A stretch of DNA of 64,000 bases, taken from assembly GCF_000816305.1 (NCBI RefSeq), contig NZ_CP007773.1:310001-374000 (forward strand), read 5' to 3'. Below, one piece after another: positions 35,593-45,082 of the stretch. The stretch is from Campylobacter subantarcticus LMG 24377 (GTDB lineage: Bacteria > Campylobacterota > Campylobacteria > Campylobacterales > Campylobacteraceae). The first letter of the stretch is position 1. Every line of letters starts with the position of its first letter. The notes below the pieces were generated by a model that searched no databases, was not told where the DNA came from, and saw only the letters and a program-made list of their open reading frames with translations. The position numbers and the translations under genes are program-made.

Positions 35593-38415
35593 ATGGCATT
35601 AGCAAGAAGAAATTTTCTTAAGCTTGCTGGTATTGCTGGTCTTGGAAGCGCAGCTTTTGGTAGTGATAACAAAGCTATTAGAAATGCGAGCGAACAAGAA
35701 GTAGCAAATCCTTATCCAGATTCAAAGATTGTAAGAACAATCTGTAGTATCTGTAGTGCAGGCTGCGGGATTAAGGCTGAAGTTCAAGATGGGGTTTGGG
35801 TGCGTCAAGAAAACGCTATAGAACATCCTATTTCTCAAGGATCACACTGCTGTAAAGGGATAGATCAAATCGATCTTACTAAATCAAAACAGCGTATAAA
35901 ATATCCTATGAAAAAAGAAAACGGCAAATGGGTACGTTTAACTTGGGAGCAAGCGATCAACGAAATCGGTGATAAAATGCTTGAAATCCGTAAAGAAAAT
36001 GGACCTGATAGCGTTATGTTCTTAGGTTCGGCAAAGTTTAACAATCAACAAGCTTATTATTTTAGAAAATTTGCAGCATTTTGGGGTACTAATAATATAG
36101 ACCACGTTGCTAGAATTTGACACAGCGCAACAGTCGCCGGTGTGGCGAATACATGGGGTTATGGCGCTATGACAAATCATTTTGGTGATGTGACTAAACA
36201 CTCAAAAATGATGATTATTTTTGGTGCAAATACCGCAGTGGCAAATCCTATTGGGTTTAAACACTTATTGCAAGCTAAAGATCGCAATAATGCTAAATTA
36301 GTAGTTGTAGATCCTGTATTTACAAAAACAGCAGTACATGCTGATGAATATGTGAGAATTCGCCCAGGTACAGATATAGCTTTAGTTTATGGTATGCTTC
36401 ATTTGATCTTCAAAAATGGTTGGGAAGATAAAGAATTAATCAAAACTAGAACTTATGGTGTTGAAGAAATTAAAGCAGAAGCTGCTAAGTGGACACCAGA
36501 TGTGGTTGAAGATGTAACGGGTGTTCCGGCAGCTCAGCTTGAAAAAATCACAAAAATGCTAGCTACAATCAAACCAGCTACATTGTTTTGGGCTTTGGGT
36601 ATTACTCAACACTCAGTAGGTAGTTCTAATACAAGAATTTTGGCTATTTTGCAACTTGTTCTTGGTAATATAGGTAAGCCTGGTGCAGGTACTAACATCA
36701 TTAGAGGGCATGATAATGTTCAAGGTGCTACTGATATGGGATGTTTGGCAGATACTTTACCAGCTTATTATGGTTTAGGTGATGATGCGTGGAATCACTT
36801 TTCAAATTTTTGGAATGTAGATAGAGAATACTTAAATTCAAGATTTTATTCTAAAGAATGGATGTATGAAAAAGGTTTCTCTCTTGCAAAATGGTGGCAA
36901 GGTGTTTTACACGAAGAAAAAACCTACTCAAATTCTCCAATCCGTGTGCTTTGGGTGCAAGGAACAGGTATCACCTCTATGGCGCATACCGTAAAAATTC
37001 AAGAAGCGCTTAAAAAGCTTGATATGATCGTAATCGCTGAACCTTTTGTTAATGAGGTTGCGGTTTTGGCAGATCGTCCAGATGGTATTTATATTATTCC
37101 TGCTTCAACTCAGTTTGAAACAGAAGGCTATGTAACAGCAACTAACCGTGCTATGCAGTGGCGTTCTCAAGTAGTAAAACCAATCTATGAAAGCAAAGAA
37201 GATCAAGAGATTATGTTTGCATTTGCAAAGAAATTTGGCTTCTATAAAGAATACACTCGTGGTATGAAAATGGAATTAAAAGATCATAAGCTTGTACAAA
37301 CAAGAGATGATAATGATGATAATTTTGTATGGCCTGATGACGCTACAAGAGAGATGAGTAATGGTCTTTTGAGTATAGGTTTAAGAGGTATTTCGGCTGA
37401 ACGTTTAAGAAAACATCAGCAAAATTGGGAGCATTTTGACCCTGATACACAAAGAGGCCTTGGCGGTGATGTTAAAGGTGAATACTATGGTTTACCTTGG
37501 CCTTGTTGGGATAAACAACACCCAGGAACTTCTATCATGTGGAATACTGACATTCCTTACGAAGAAGGTGGTATGGGCTTTAGAAATCGTTTTGGTTTGG
37601 AACATGATGGGCATTCTCAGCTTGCAGATGATAGCTTCACTCCAAAAGGTTGTAAGGTAAAAGGTGGATATCCACAAATTACTAAAGAAAATATCGAAAA
37701 AGTATTCAATATCAAATTAAGTGATAGTGAAAAAGAATTAATGGGTGCTAGTTGGAGTACGGATATTTCAGGTATCATCTTAGAAAAATGTAGAGAGAAA
37801 AGTGCTTGTTGCTTAGGCAATGCAAGAGCTAGAATGAAGGTTTGGGAATTTGCTGATCCAATTCCATTGCACAGAGAACCTTTGCATTCACCGCGTTGGG
37901 ATTTGGTTAAAAAATATCCTACTTGGGGTGATCAAGAGAAAAACTTCAGGGTTGAGAGTAAATTTATCAGCGAACAGCAAAAAACAGATTGGAGTAAAGA
38001 GTTTCCAACTATTATTTCAAGTATGCGTTTGGTAAATTTAAGTGGTGCGGGTATGCTTGAAAGAACTAGTAAATATCTTGCTGCAATCACACCTGAGATG
38101 TTTGCTAATGTTCACCCTGAACTTGCTTTAAAATATGGTATAAATGATGGTGATATGATGTGGATTCACTCACCACAAGGCACTAAGATCAAAGTTAAAT
38201 GTGTGCATAATCATTCAGTTACGCCAGATAGAATTTGCTTGCCTTATAACTTTGCAGGTATTATGCAAGGAGTGGATTTAAGTTATAATTATCCTGAAGG
38301 TACTAAGCCTTATACCATAGGTGAAAGTTCTAATACAGTTACAAACTATGGTTTTGATATTAACACGCAAATTTCTGAGTTTAACGCAGGACTTTGCAGA
38401 CTTGAAAAGGCTTAA
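35593..38415 (+). CDS. fdhA: Formate dehydrogenase catalytic subunit, selenoprotein (in-frame TGA = Sec176)
   Basis: FdhA oxidises formate in the periplasm at a Mo/W-bis-MGD centre. The 940-residue product has a Tat signal (ARRNFLKLAG) and an N-terminal [4Fe-4S] motif (CSICSAGC) closed by a later Cys near residue 96. The frame passes through TGA at 36118-36120 in ARI-Sec-HSATVAG, exactly where Sec or Cys binds the metal in this family, so it is a selenocysteine codon and not a break. A SECIS-like hairpin follows. All later molybdopterin-oxidoreductase segments are present. The operon is the small Tat gene-fdhA-fdhB. Confidence 0.96.
36134..36148 (+). promoter_or_regulatory. SECIS-like hairpin of fdhA
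   Basis: Stem TCGCC/GGCGA with loop GGTGT begins 14 bases behind the Sec TGA. Bacterial SelB recognises such a short stem with a GGT-type loop just after the codon, as in E. coli fdhF. Confidence 0.75.
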
Positions 38416-38425
38416 GGGGTAAGTT

Positions 38426-38995
38426 ATGGCTAGAATGAAATTTTATGTAGATAATAATCGCTGTATTTCTTGCTTTGCTTGTCAAGTAGCTTGTTCAAGT
38501 GCGCATGAAGTGCCAGTAGGGATTAATAGAAGAAAAGTAATCACTTTAAATGAGGGTATAGAAGGCAAAGAGTTTTCAACAACTCTTGCTTGTCAACACT
38601 GTACAGACGCTCCATGTGAGCAAGTTTGTCCTGTAAAATGCTTTTATATAAGAGCTGATGGTATAGTTTTACATGATAAAAAAACTTGTATAGGTTGTGG
38701 GTATTGTCTTTATGCATGTCCTTTTGGTGCTCCGCAATTTCCAAGAGATGGTGCTTTTGGTATTAAGGGTGAAATGGATAAATGTACGATGTGTGCAGGT
38801 GGTCCTGAGCCTACTAACTCTCATGAAGAAAGAGAGCTTTATGGACAAAATCGTATTGCAGAAGGTAAAGTGCCTATGTGTGCTGCGGTTTGTTCTACAA
38901 ATGCACTTTTGGTTGGTGATGCAGCTGAAGTTAGTGCAATGTATAGAAAAAGAGTTTTACTTAAGGGTCAAAATTTAGGACTTGATGCAAAATAA
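38426..38995 (+). CDS. fdhB: Formate dehydrogenase iron-sulfur subunit
   Basis: FdhB transfers electrons from FdhA to cytochrome FdhC. The 189-residue product has four [4Fe-4S] motif groups: CISCFACQVAC near residue 13, CQHCTDAPCEQVCP near 53, CIGCGYCLYACP near 86 and CTMC near 116. It follows fdhA by 10 bp. Unlike C. jejuni, fdhC and fdhD do not follow it; a terminator does. Confidence 0.94.
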   Translation: MARMKFYVDNNRCISCFACQVACSSAHEVPVGINRRKVITLNEGIEGKEFSTTLACQHCTDAPCEQVCPVKCFYIRADGIVLHDKKTCIGCGYCLYACPFGAPQFPRDGAFGIKGEMDKCTMCAGGPEPTNSHEERELYGQNRIAEGKVPMCAAVCSTNALLVGDAAEVSAMYRKRVLLKGQNLGLDAK

Positions 38996-38998
38996 CTC

Positions 38999-39025
38999 AA
39001 AGGGTGTCTACGAGCACCCTTTTTA
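38999..39025 (+). terminator. Rho-independent terminator after fdhB
   Basis: Stem AAAGGGTG / CACCCTTT (6 GC-rich pairs at the core, 39001-39006 with 39015-39020) with an 8-base loop is followed by T residues. It closes the fdhAB transcript. Confidence 0.88.
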
Positions 39026-39049
39026 CTATTTATAATCCAAGGTTAATTC

Positions 39050-39778
39050 ATGGAAGAGCTAATTTTACAAATTCAAAAAAATCTTGATGAAAATAATAAA
39101 CTTACTTGTAAAAAAGCACTAGAACTTTTAAAACAATACTCTAAAGAAGATTTTCAAACTGCTATAAAAGAATTAGGCGTAAAAATTTCAGATTGTGAGC
39201 TAGGTCAATTTGGCAAGTTAAATAAAAATATAGCAAAAAGTGAAATTTTAGAAAAATTAGAAACAAAATTAGATTCTAAGCGTCGCATATCATGTAAAGA
39301 TGCTTTAGAATGTGCTAAAGATTTCAATATGGCTGATATGAGAGCTACACTTAAAACTTATAAAATTGATGTTAAATACTGCGAACTTGATTGTTTTGAA
39401 GAAAAAAAAGGTAAAAAATTTCATGTAAAAAGCAAAATTTGGGTAGAAAATCCTGATGGAGAATTGCTTTTTGGTAAAGGTAAAACAGATATTTTAGAAT
39501 TAGTAGGAGAATGTGGAAGTATTTCCCAAGCGGCTAAACAACTAGGGATTAATTATAAAAAAGCATGGCTTTATATACAAGATTTAGAAAAAAATATGAA
39601 AGAAGAATTGCTTATTGCTAAAAAAGGAAGAGGAAGTGAAGCTGGTAGTAGGCTTACTCCAAGAGCTTATGAGTTAATTCAAAATTTTAAAATTTTACAA
39701 CAAGATGTAGAAGAATACACTAATAAACGCTTTAAAGAATTATTTTTCAAGAAAAATCAAGAAAAAGACAAAACTTAA
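39050..39778 (+). CDS. modE: ModE-type regulator with duplicated N-terminal domain
   Basis: The C-terminal half of this 242-residue protein (about 125-220) is a ModE-like winged helix: DILELVGECGSISQAAKQLGINYKKAWLYIQDLE, continued by a KKGRGSEAGSRLTPRA-type wing. ModE proteins usually sense molybdate through C-terminal TOBE domains, and these are absent. Instead there are two copies of a unit of about 50 residues (about 4-54 and 65-116). Matching positions include C20/C82, ALE(L/C) and CEL at 49-51/111-113. The C. jejuni counterpart is Cj1507c. It lies between fdhAB and the selenium genes and probably regulates Mo/W-related genes. The repeat's role is unknown. Confidence 0.8.
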   Translation: MEELILQIQKNLDENNKLTCKKALELLKQYSKEDFQTAIKELGVKISDCELGQFGKLNKNIAKSEILEKLETKLDSKRRISCKDALECAKDFNMADMRATLKTYKIDVKYCELDCFEEKKGKKFHVKSKIWVENPDGELLFGKGKTDILELVGECGSISQAAKQLGINYKKAWLYIQDLEKNMKEELLIAKKGRGSEAGSRLTPRAYELIQNFKILQQDVEEYTNKRFKELFFKKNQEKDKT

Positions 39779-39825
39779 TTTGAATACAAGTTATAACAAT
39801 ATATTATTAAATAAAAAGGCAAAAG

Positions 39826-40404
39826 ATGAAAATTGATTGTAGAGATTTAGCTTGTCCACGTCCTGTGATGGAGACAAAAAAAGTTTTAGAAGAGTTAAAA
39901 GAAAATGAGAATTTAGAAATTCTTTTAAATTCTCAAGCTTCTAAAGAGAATGTAATGAGATTTTTAAAATCTTTAAATTTGGAATTTAGTGTTAAAGATT
40001 TAGGTGATGAAAGTATTATTAGTATTACAAAAGATAGTAATATAATTCAAACTCAAGAACAAAATTTACAAGAATACAATGTGCTATTTTTAAAAAGCGA
40101 TAAAGTAGGCGAGGGAGAACTTGGAAAAAATTTAATGTTAGGTTTTTTAAAAACCTTAAAAGATTTGCCTAATAAACCTGCAAAAATCCTTTGTGTTAAT
40201 GATAGTGTTTTGATGAATACTGATTGCTCTCATATGGCATTTGAAGCTATGAAAGAACTTGAAAATTTAGGAGTTGAAATTTATAGTTGTGGGGCATGTT
40301 TGGAATTTTTTGGTAAAACCAAAGAGCTTAAAATAGGTAAAATAGGCAATGCTTATGAAATTTTAAATGAACTTTTTGGAAAGGCGAAGATTATTTCTTT
40401 ATGA
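39826..40404 (+). CDS. yedF: YedF-like selenium-associated protein (TusA domain plus DsrE-like domain)
   Basis: The 192-residue product has an N-terminal TusA/SirA domain with the CPxP motif (DLACPRPVMETKK). Its C-terminal DsrE/DsrF-like domain (about 85-190) has a YSCGACLEFFG motif with two Cys. This fusion is the YedF architecture found next to selD in selenium-using bacteria and proposed to help deliver reduced sulfur or selenium. Its stop overlaps the selD start in an ATGA arrangement, supporting a role with SelD. Confidence 0.88.
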   Translation: MKIDCRDLACPRPVMETKKVLEELKENENLEILLNSQASKENVMRFLKSLNLEFSVKDLGDESIISITKDSNIIQTQEQNLQEYNVLFLKSDKVGEGELGKNLMLGFLKTLKDLPNKPAKILCVNDSVLMNTDCSHMAFEAMKELENLGVEIYSCGACLEFFGKTKELKIGKIGNAYEILNELFGKAKIISL

Positions 40405-41432
40405 TATATAAAGATCAAAAACTAACCCAATATGTAAAAGCTGCAGGTTGAGCTGCCAAATTAGACTCGGTGGGTCTTGACAAAATTCTTGGTATCTTAA
40501 AACCGCATGAAAACATTTTAAGTGGTATTAATAATAACGAAGATGCAAGTGTTTATAAGTTAAACGAAGATTTAGCTTTAGTGCAAACTCTTGATTTTAT
40601 TACACCTGTAGTTGATAGTGCGTATCATTTTGGTACTATAGCTGCTGCAAATGCCTTAAGTGATGTATTTGCTATGGGTGCAGAAGTGATTAATGCTTTA
40701 AATATTGTAGGCTTTGATACCTGTCATTTTAACAATGAAATTTTACTTGAAGTGCTAGAAGGTGCTAGAGCTAAGGTTGAAGAAGCAGGGGCTATGTTAG
40801 TAGGTGGGCATACTATAGAAAATGATGAATTTATTTTTGGTCTTAGTGTGACAGGTGTAGTTCATCCTAAGAAATTTATAGCTAATAATAGCGCAAAGGA
40901 TGGCGATGTGATTTTACTTACTAAGCCTATAGGTAGTGGTATTATTAGTACTGCTATCAAGGCTAGTTTGCTAGAAAAATCAAAGATTTTAAAAGCAGTA
41001 GAGCAAATGAGCTTTTTAAATTTATATGCAAGTCGTATTTTAAAGAGGTTTAAAAGTCTTAGTGCTTTAAGTGATGTGACAGGTTTTGGTCTTTTAGGGC
41101 ATTTAAAAGAAATGCTAAATAAAGAGATTATGATAGAAGTGTATAAAAATGAAATTCCTTTAATGGATGGAGTTTTGTCAATAGCTAATATGGGGATTAT
41201 CCCCGCAGGAGCTTATAAAAATAAAGATAGCCTAAAAATTTGGGTTGAAAATTTAAATGAAAAAGATGAGGATATAGTGTATTTTGATCCTCAAACTTCA
41301 GGTGGGCTTTTAGCTGCCATGAGTGAAAATGAAGTAAATGAAGCTTTAAAAATTTTGAAAGATCATGATATTGAAGCAAAGATTATTGCTAAATGTGTAA
41401 GAAATACTCATAATTATTTATTATTACGCTAA
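40401..41432 (+). CDS. selD: Selenophosphate synthetase, selenoprotein (in-frame TGA = Sec17)
   Basis: SelD makes selenophosphate from selenide and ATP, the selenium donor for Sec-tRNA. The frame starts at ATG 40401 (ATGA overlap with yedF) and passes TGA at 40449-40451 as codon 17 in KAAG-Sec-AAKL, the known Sec/Cys catalytic position of SelD. A hairpin follows. Later motifs include GGHTIENDE and a DVTGFGLLGH segment. The 343-residue length is normal. A start after the TGA would remove the catalytic residue and Lys20. Confidence 0.95.
40463..40477 (+). promoter_or_regulatory. SECIS-like hairpin of selD
   Basis: Stem AGACTC/GGGTCT (one G-T pair) with loop GGT begins 12 bases behind the Sec TGA. 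Spacing and the GGT loop parallel the fdhA hairpin. Confidence 0.7.
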
Positions 41433-41473
41433 TATTTTATTTATAATTAAAAGCATATGTTTATATTTGTTAC

Positions 41474-41489
41474 TTTTTTACGTAAAAAA
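41474..41489. promoter_or_regulatory. 16-bp perfect palindrome upstream of putA
   Basis: TTTTTTACGTAAAAAA reads the same on both strands and lies in the centre of a looser inverted repeat (about 41454-41514). It sits 82 bp before the putA start in the 138-bp selD-putA gap. A regulator site for the proline genes is possible; base composition makes chance hard to exclude. Confidence 0.4.
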
Positions 41490-41570
41490 ATAAATTACAA
41501 ATAAATATATGTTGATTTTTGTGGCTATTTTTGTATCATAAAAGATATTAACTACAAAATGGAGGAAAAA

Positions 41571-44500
41571 ATGATACAAAAAGCTTTGCAATTAGCTGAA
41601 GAATTACAAAGAAAGATAGAAAGTAATATCTCTCAAAGTGAAAAAGAATTTCATGCCAAAATGCAAAAACTTTTAAACAACCCTAAAAATAAAGTAATGT
41701 TGATCGAGCTTTTAGATCGCTCTTTTAGATGTAAAGATAAAAGTGCTAGTTTTAAGCTGATAGAACATACTTTAAACAAATACGGCATAGCTGATTTTTT
41801 TAGTGCTTTTGAAAAATTTTTACTTTTTTCTTTTTTAAATTTTGGAAAATTAGCACCAACTCTTAGTGTGCCATTTTTCATTAAGCATTTAAGAGAAGAT
41901 ACTAAAGCTATGGTTTTGGATGCAAATCCTAGTGTTTTAGAGCCTCATATGCGTAAAAGAAAAGATGAAGATAAAATTACTTTAAATGTAAATTTAATCG
42001 GTGAAGAGGTTTTGGGCGAGGCTGAAAGTGCTTATAGGATGAAAAAATACGAAGAAGCACTAAAAACAAGCTATATTACTTATATTTCTATTAAAATTAC
42101 TACCATTTTTTCCCAAATCAATATCATTGATTTTGAATACTCTAAAGATGAGGTGGTAAAAAGATTAGATAAACTATATGCTCTTGCTTTAGAGGAAGAA
42201 AAAAAACAGGGTGTGTCTAAATTTATCAATCTTGACATGGAAGAATTTAGAGATTTAGAATTAACCGTTGAAGCTTTTATGGAAAGTATTGCAAAGTATA
42301 ATATTAAAGCAGGTATCGTTTTACAAGCTTATCTTCCTGATTCTTATGAATATTTGAAAAAACTTTTTATTTTTTCAAAAGAAAGAGTTCTAAAAGGTAT
42401 GAAGCCTATAAAAATTCGCTTTGTTAAAGGTGCAAATATGGAAAGTGAAGAAACCATAGCTTCGCAAAGAGGTTGGACGCTTCCTACTTTTTATAAAAAA
42501 ATTGATACAGATAGTAACTATAAAAAAATGCTTGATTTTGTCCTAGAAGGTGATAATTATAAATACATTAACATAGGTATAGCAAGTCATAATTTATTTG
42601 AAATAGCTTATGCTTATACTCGAATTTCACAAGCTGGAGCTTTATCATCGTTTACTTTTGAAATGCTCGAAGGTATGAGCTTGCAATGCTCTTATGAGCT
42701 TTCTAAAATGCATGATCTTATACTTTATGCGCCAGTTTGTGATGAAGCGCATTTTAATAATGCTATTGCATATTTGGTAAGAAGACTTGATGAAAATACT
42801 AGTGAAGATAATTTCATGCGATATTTTTTCAATCTTAAGATTAATGATGCAAATTGGCACAAACAAAAAGAATTATTTATCAAGTCTTTAGAGGGTGTTG
42901 CTAGTTTAGATAATTCTACTCATAGAACTCAAGATAGAAACAACGAGGTTAAGGCTATAAGTTCTTATGAGAGTAAAGAATTTAAAAATGAAGCTGATAC
43001 TGATTTTATCTTAAAAGCTAATAGAGAATGGGCTAAAGCAATACGCACTCGATATGAAAATTTAGAAAATTATGATGTTTATCCAGTTGCTAAAGATGAA
43101 ATTAAAAATGAAACACTACAGGTGATAGAAGTAAAAGATAAAATCAATAATCGCACCATAGGTAAAGCACATCTTGCAGGCCAAGCAGAGATAAAATACG
43201 CTTTAGATGTAGCTAAGAGTTCAAATTTTAGCGAATTAAGTCATGATGAAATTTATAAAATTCTAGCAAAAACTGCCCAACTTGTTAGAGACCGTAGGGG
43301 TGATTTGATAGGCATAGCAGCTTTAGAGGTAGGAAAAACTTTCTTAGAAATTGATCCTGAAGTGAGTGAGGCTATAGACTTTTTAGAGTTTTATCCACAC
43401 TCTTTGGAAAAACTAAAAGAGCAAAACCCTAATACAACTTTTAAAGCAAAAGGCATAGGTGTGGTGATTGCGCCATGGAATTTTCCGGTGGGTATTTCAG
43501 TAGGAACTATAGCAGCGCCTTTGGCTGCAGGTAATAAAGTAATATATAAACCATCATCTTTATCAATGCTAACAGGTTATATGCTTTGTAAGTGTTTTTG
43601 GGATGCAGGAATTCCAAAAGATGCTTTGATTTTCTTGCCTGCTAAAGGAAGTGATATATCAAAATACTTACTTATTGATCAAAGCGTGAAATTTTCAGTA
43701 TTAACCGGTGGAGAAGAAACCGCTTATGCAATGCTTAAGGCAAATCCAACTTTACTTTTAAGCGCTGAAACAGGTGGTAAAAATGCAACTATTGTTTCTA
43801 AATTTGCTGATCGTGATAGCGCGATTAAAAACATCATTCATTCAGCATTTTCAAATTCGGGTCAAAAATGTTCTGCAACTTCACTGCTTGTTTTAGAAGA
43901 AGAAGTTTATAATGATGAAGAGTTTAAAAAGACTTTAGTCGATGCTGCTAGCTCTATGGCAGTAGGGAATCCTTTTGTATTTAAAAATAAACTCGGTGCT
44001 TTAGCAGATAAACCAGATATGAAACTACAAAAAGCGTTAGATGAGTTAGCTCCATATGAAAGTTGGGCTTTAAAACCTAAATTTATAGATGATAATCCTT
44101 ATCTTTTAACTCCGGGGATTAAATATGGAACCAAAAAAGGTGATTTTACACATATGAATGAACTTTTTGCGCCAATTTTAACTGTAATGAAAGCAAAAGA
44201 TTTAAAAGAAGCTATTGAGATAGTTAATTCAACAGGTTATGGACTTACAGCAGGATTTGAAAGTTTAGATGAGAGAGAATGGGAGTATTTTCATACTCAC
44301 ATAGAAGCAGGAAATATTTACATTAACAAACCAACAACAGGCGCTATAGTTCTTAGACAACCTTTTGGTGGTATTAAAAAATCAGCAATTGGCTTTGGTA
44401 GAAAAGTTGGAATTTATAATTATATCACTCAATTTTTAGATATAGAGCAAAGTCAAGTTGATCAAAATGTTTTAGATAATGAATTAGTATCAAATTTAAA

Positions 44501-45068
44501 TGCTTTAAGCTTAGATTTAAATGAAAAAGATAAAGCCGATTTTGAAATCATCAAAGCTATGGCAAGAAGCTATGCTCATCATGCAAAGCATGAATTTGCA
44601 AGCGTAAAAGACTATGTGAATATAAGAGGAGAGGATAATCTTTTCTCTTATACAAAGGTTAAAAATATCGCTTATAGAGTACATAAAGATGACAGTTTAA
44701 AAGATATGTTAGGGGTGATTTTAGCAGCAAGTGTATTAAACATTGATCTTATCTTTAGTTATGATGAACATGAAAAAATAGATCTTGTGCAAAAGATTAA
44801 TCAAAAAATCAGCTCAAAAACTTTATTTCTTAAAGAAAGTAAAGAAAATTTCATTAGTAAAATAGCTGATTATGAAAGAATTCGTTATTTTGGGCCTCAA
44901 GATGTTAATGATGCAATTTTCATAAAAGCAGCAAGTTGCGCAAAAATCATCGCTAATGCTAAACCTTTAATGAATGGACGTTTTGAGTTGCTTTTATATC
45001 ACAATGAAAAAGCTTTAAGTATATCTTTCCATCGTTATGGAAATCTAGGCATTCGTGCTTTAAAATAA
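41571..45068 (+). CDS. putA: Bifunctional proline dehydrogenase / pyrroline-5-carboxylate dehydrogenase
   Basis: PutA oxidises proline to glutamate, feeding electrons to the quinone pool. The product has an N-terminal FAD proline dehydrogenase barrel (about 1-430, with RFVKGANME and YEL-type segments). An aldehyde dehydrogenase domain (about 480-980) follows: PWNFPVGI, LTGGEETA, ETGGKNATIV and catalytic Cys in SGQKCSATS. A C-terminal extension completes it. The ATG at 41571 is preferred because the GGAGG site at 41561-41565 lies between it and an upstream in-frame ATG at 41559. The protein has 1165 residues. putP follows by 14 bp. Confidence 0.95.
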   Translation: MIQKALQLAEELQRKIESNISQSEKEFHAKMQKLLNNPKNKVMLIELLDRSFRCKDKSASFKLIEHTLNKYGIADFFSAFEKFLLFSFLNFGKLAPTLSVPFFIKHLREDTKAMVLDANPSVLEPHMRKRKDEDKITLNVNLIGEEVLGEAESAYRMKKYEEALKTSYITYISIKITTIFSQINIIDFEYSKDEVVKRLDKLYALALEEEKKQGVSKFINLDMEEFRDLELTVEAFMESIAKYNIKAGIVLQAYLPDSYEYLKKLFIFSKERVLKGMKPIKIRFVKGANMESEETIASQRGWTLPTFYKKIDTDSNYKKMLDFVLEGDNYKYINIGIASHNLFEIAYAYTRISQAGALSSFTFEMLEGMSLQCSYELSKMHDLILYAPVCDEAHFNNAIAYLVRRLDENTSEDNFMRYFFNLKINDANWHKQKELFIKSLEGVASLDNSTHRTQDRNNEVKAISSYESKEFKNEADTDFILKANREWAKAIRTRYENLENYDVYPVAKDEIKNETLQVIEVKDKINNRTIGKAHLAGQAEIKYALDVAKSSNFSELSHDEIYKILAKTAQLVRDRRGDLIGIAALEVGKTFLEIDPEVSEAIDFLEFYPHSLEKLKEQNPNTTFKAKGIGVVIAPWNFPVGISVGTIAAPLAAGNKVIYKPSSLSMLTGYMLCKCFWDAGIPKDALIFLPAKGSDISKYLLIDQSVKFSVLTGGEETAYAMLKANPTLLLSAETGGKNATIVSKFADRDSAIKNIIHSAFSNSGQKCSATSLLVLEEEVYNDEEFKKTLVDAASSMAVGNPFVFKNKLGALADKPDMKLQKALDELAPYESWALKPKFIDDNPYLLTPGIKYGTKKGDFTHMNELFAPILTVMKAKDLKEAIEIVNSTGYGLTAGFESLDEREWEYFHTHIEAGNIYINKPTTGAIVLRQPFGGIKKSAIGFGRKVGIYNYITQFLDIEQSQVDQNVLDNELVSNLNALSLDLNEKDKADFEIIKAMARSYAHHAKHEFASVKDYVNIRGEDNLFSYTKVKNIAYRVHKDDSLKDMLGVILAASVLNIDLIFSYDEHEKIDLVQKINQKISSKTLFLKESKENFISKIADYERIRYFGPQDVNDAIFIKAASCAKIIANAKPLMNGRFELLLYHNEKALSISFHRYGNLGIRALK

Positions 45069-45082
45069 AAAAAGGAGAATAA

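Noticed and set aside
36118-36120. TGA inside fdhA as a pseudogene-forming stop
   Set aside because: It lies at the known Sec position, is followed by a SECIS-like hairpin, the rest of the frame is intact, and selC and selD are nearby.
40449-40451. TGA near the start of selD as a reason to start the gene later (near 40470)
   Set aside because: The TGA is the catalytic Sec17 codon of SelD; a later start would remove the active site, and the ATG at 40401 is coupled to the yedF stop.
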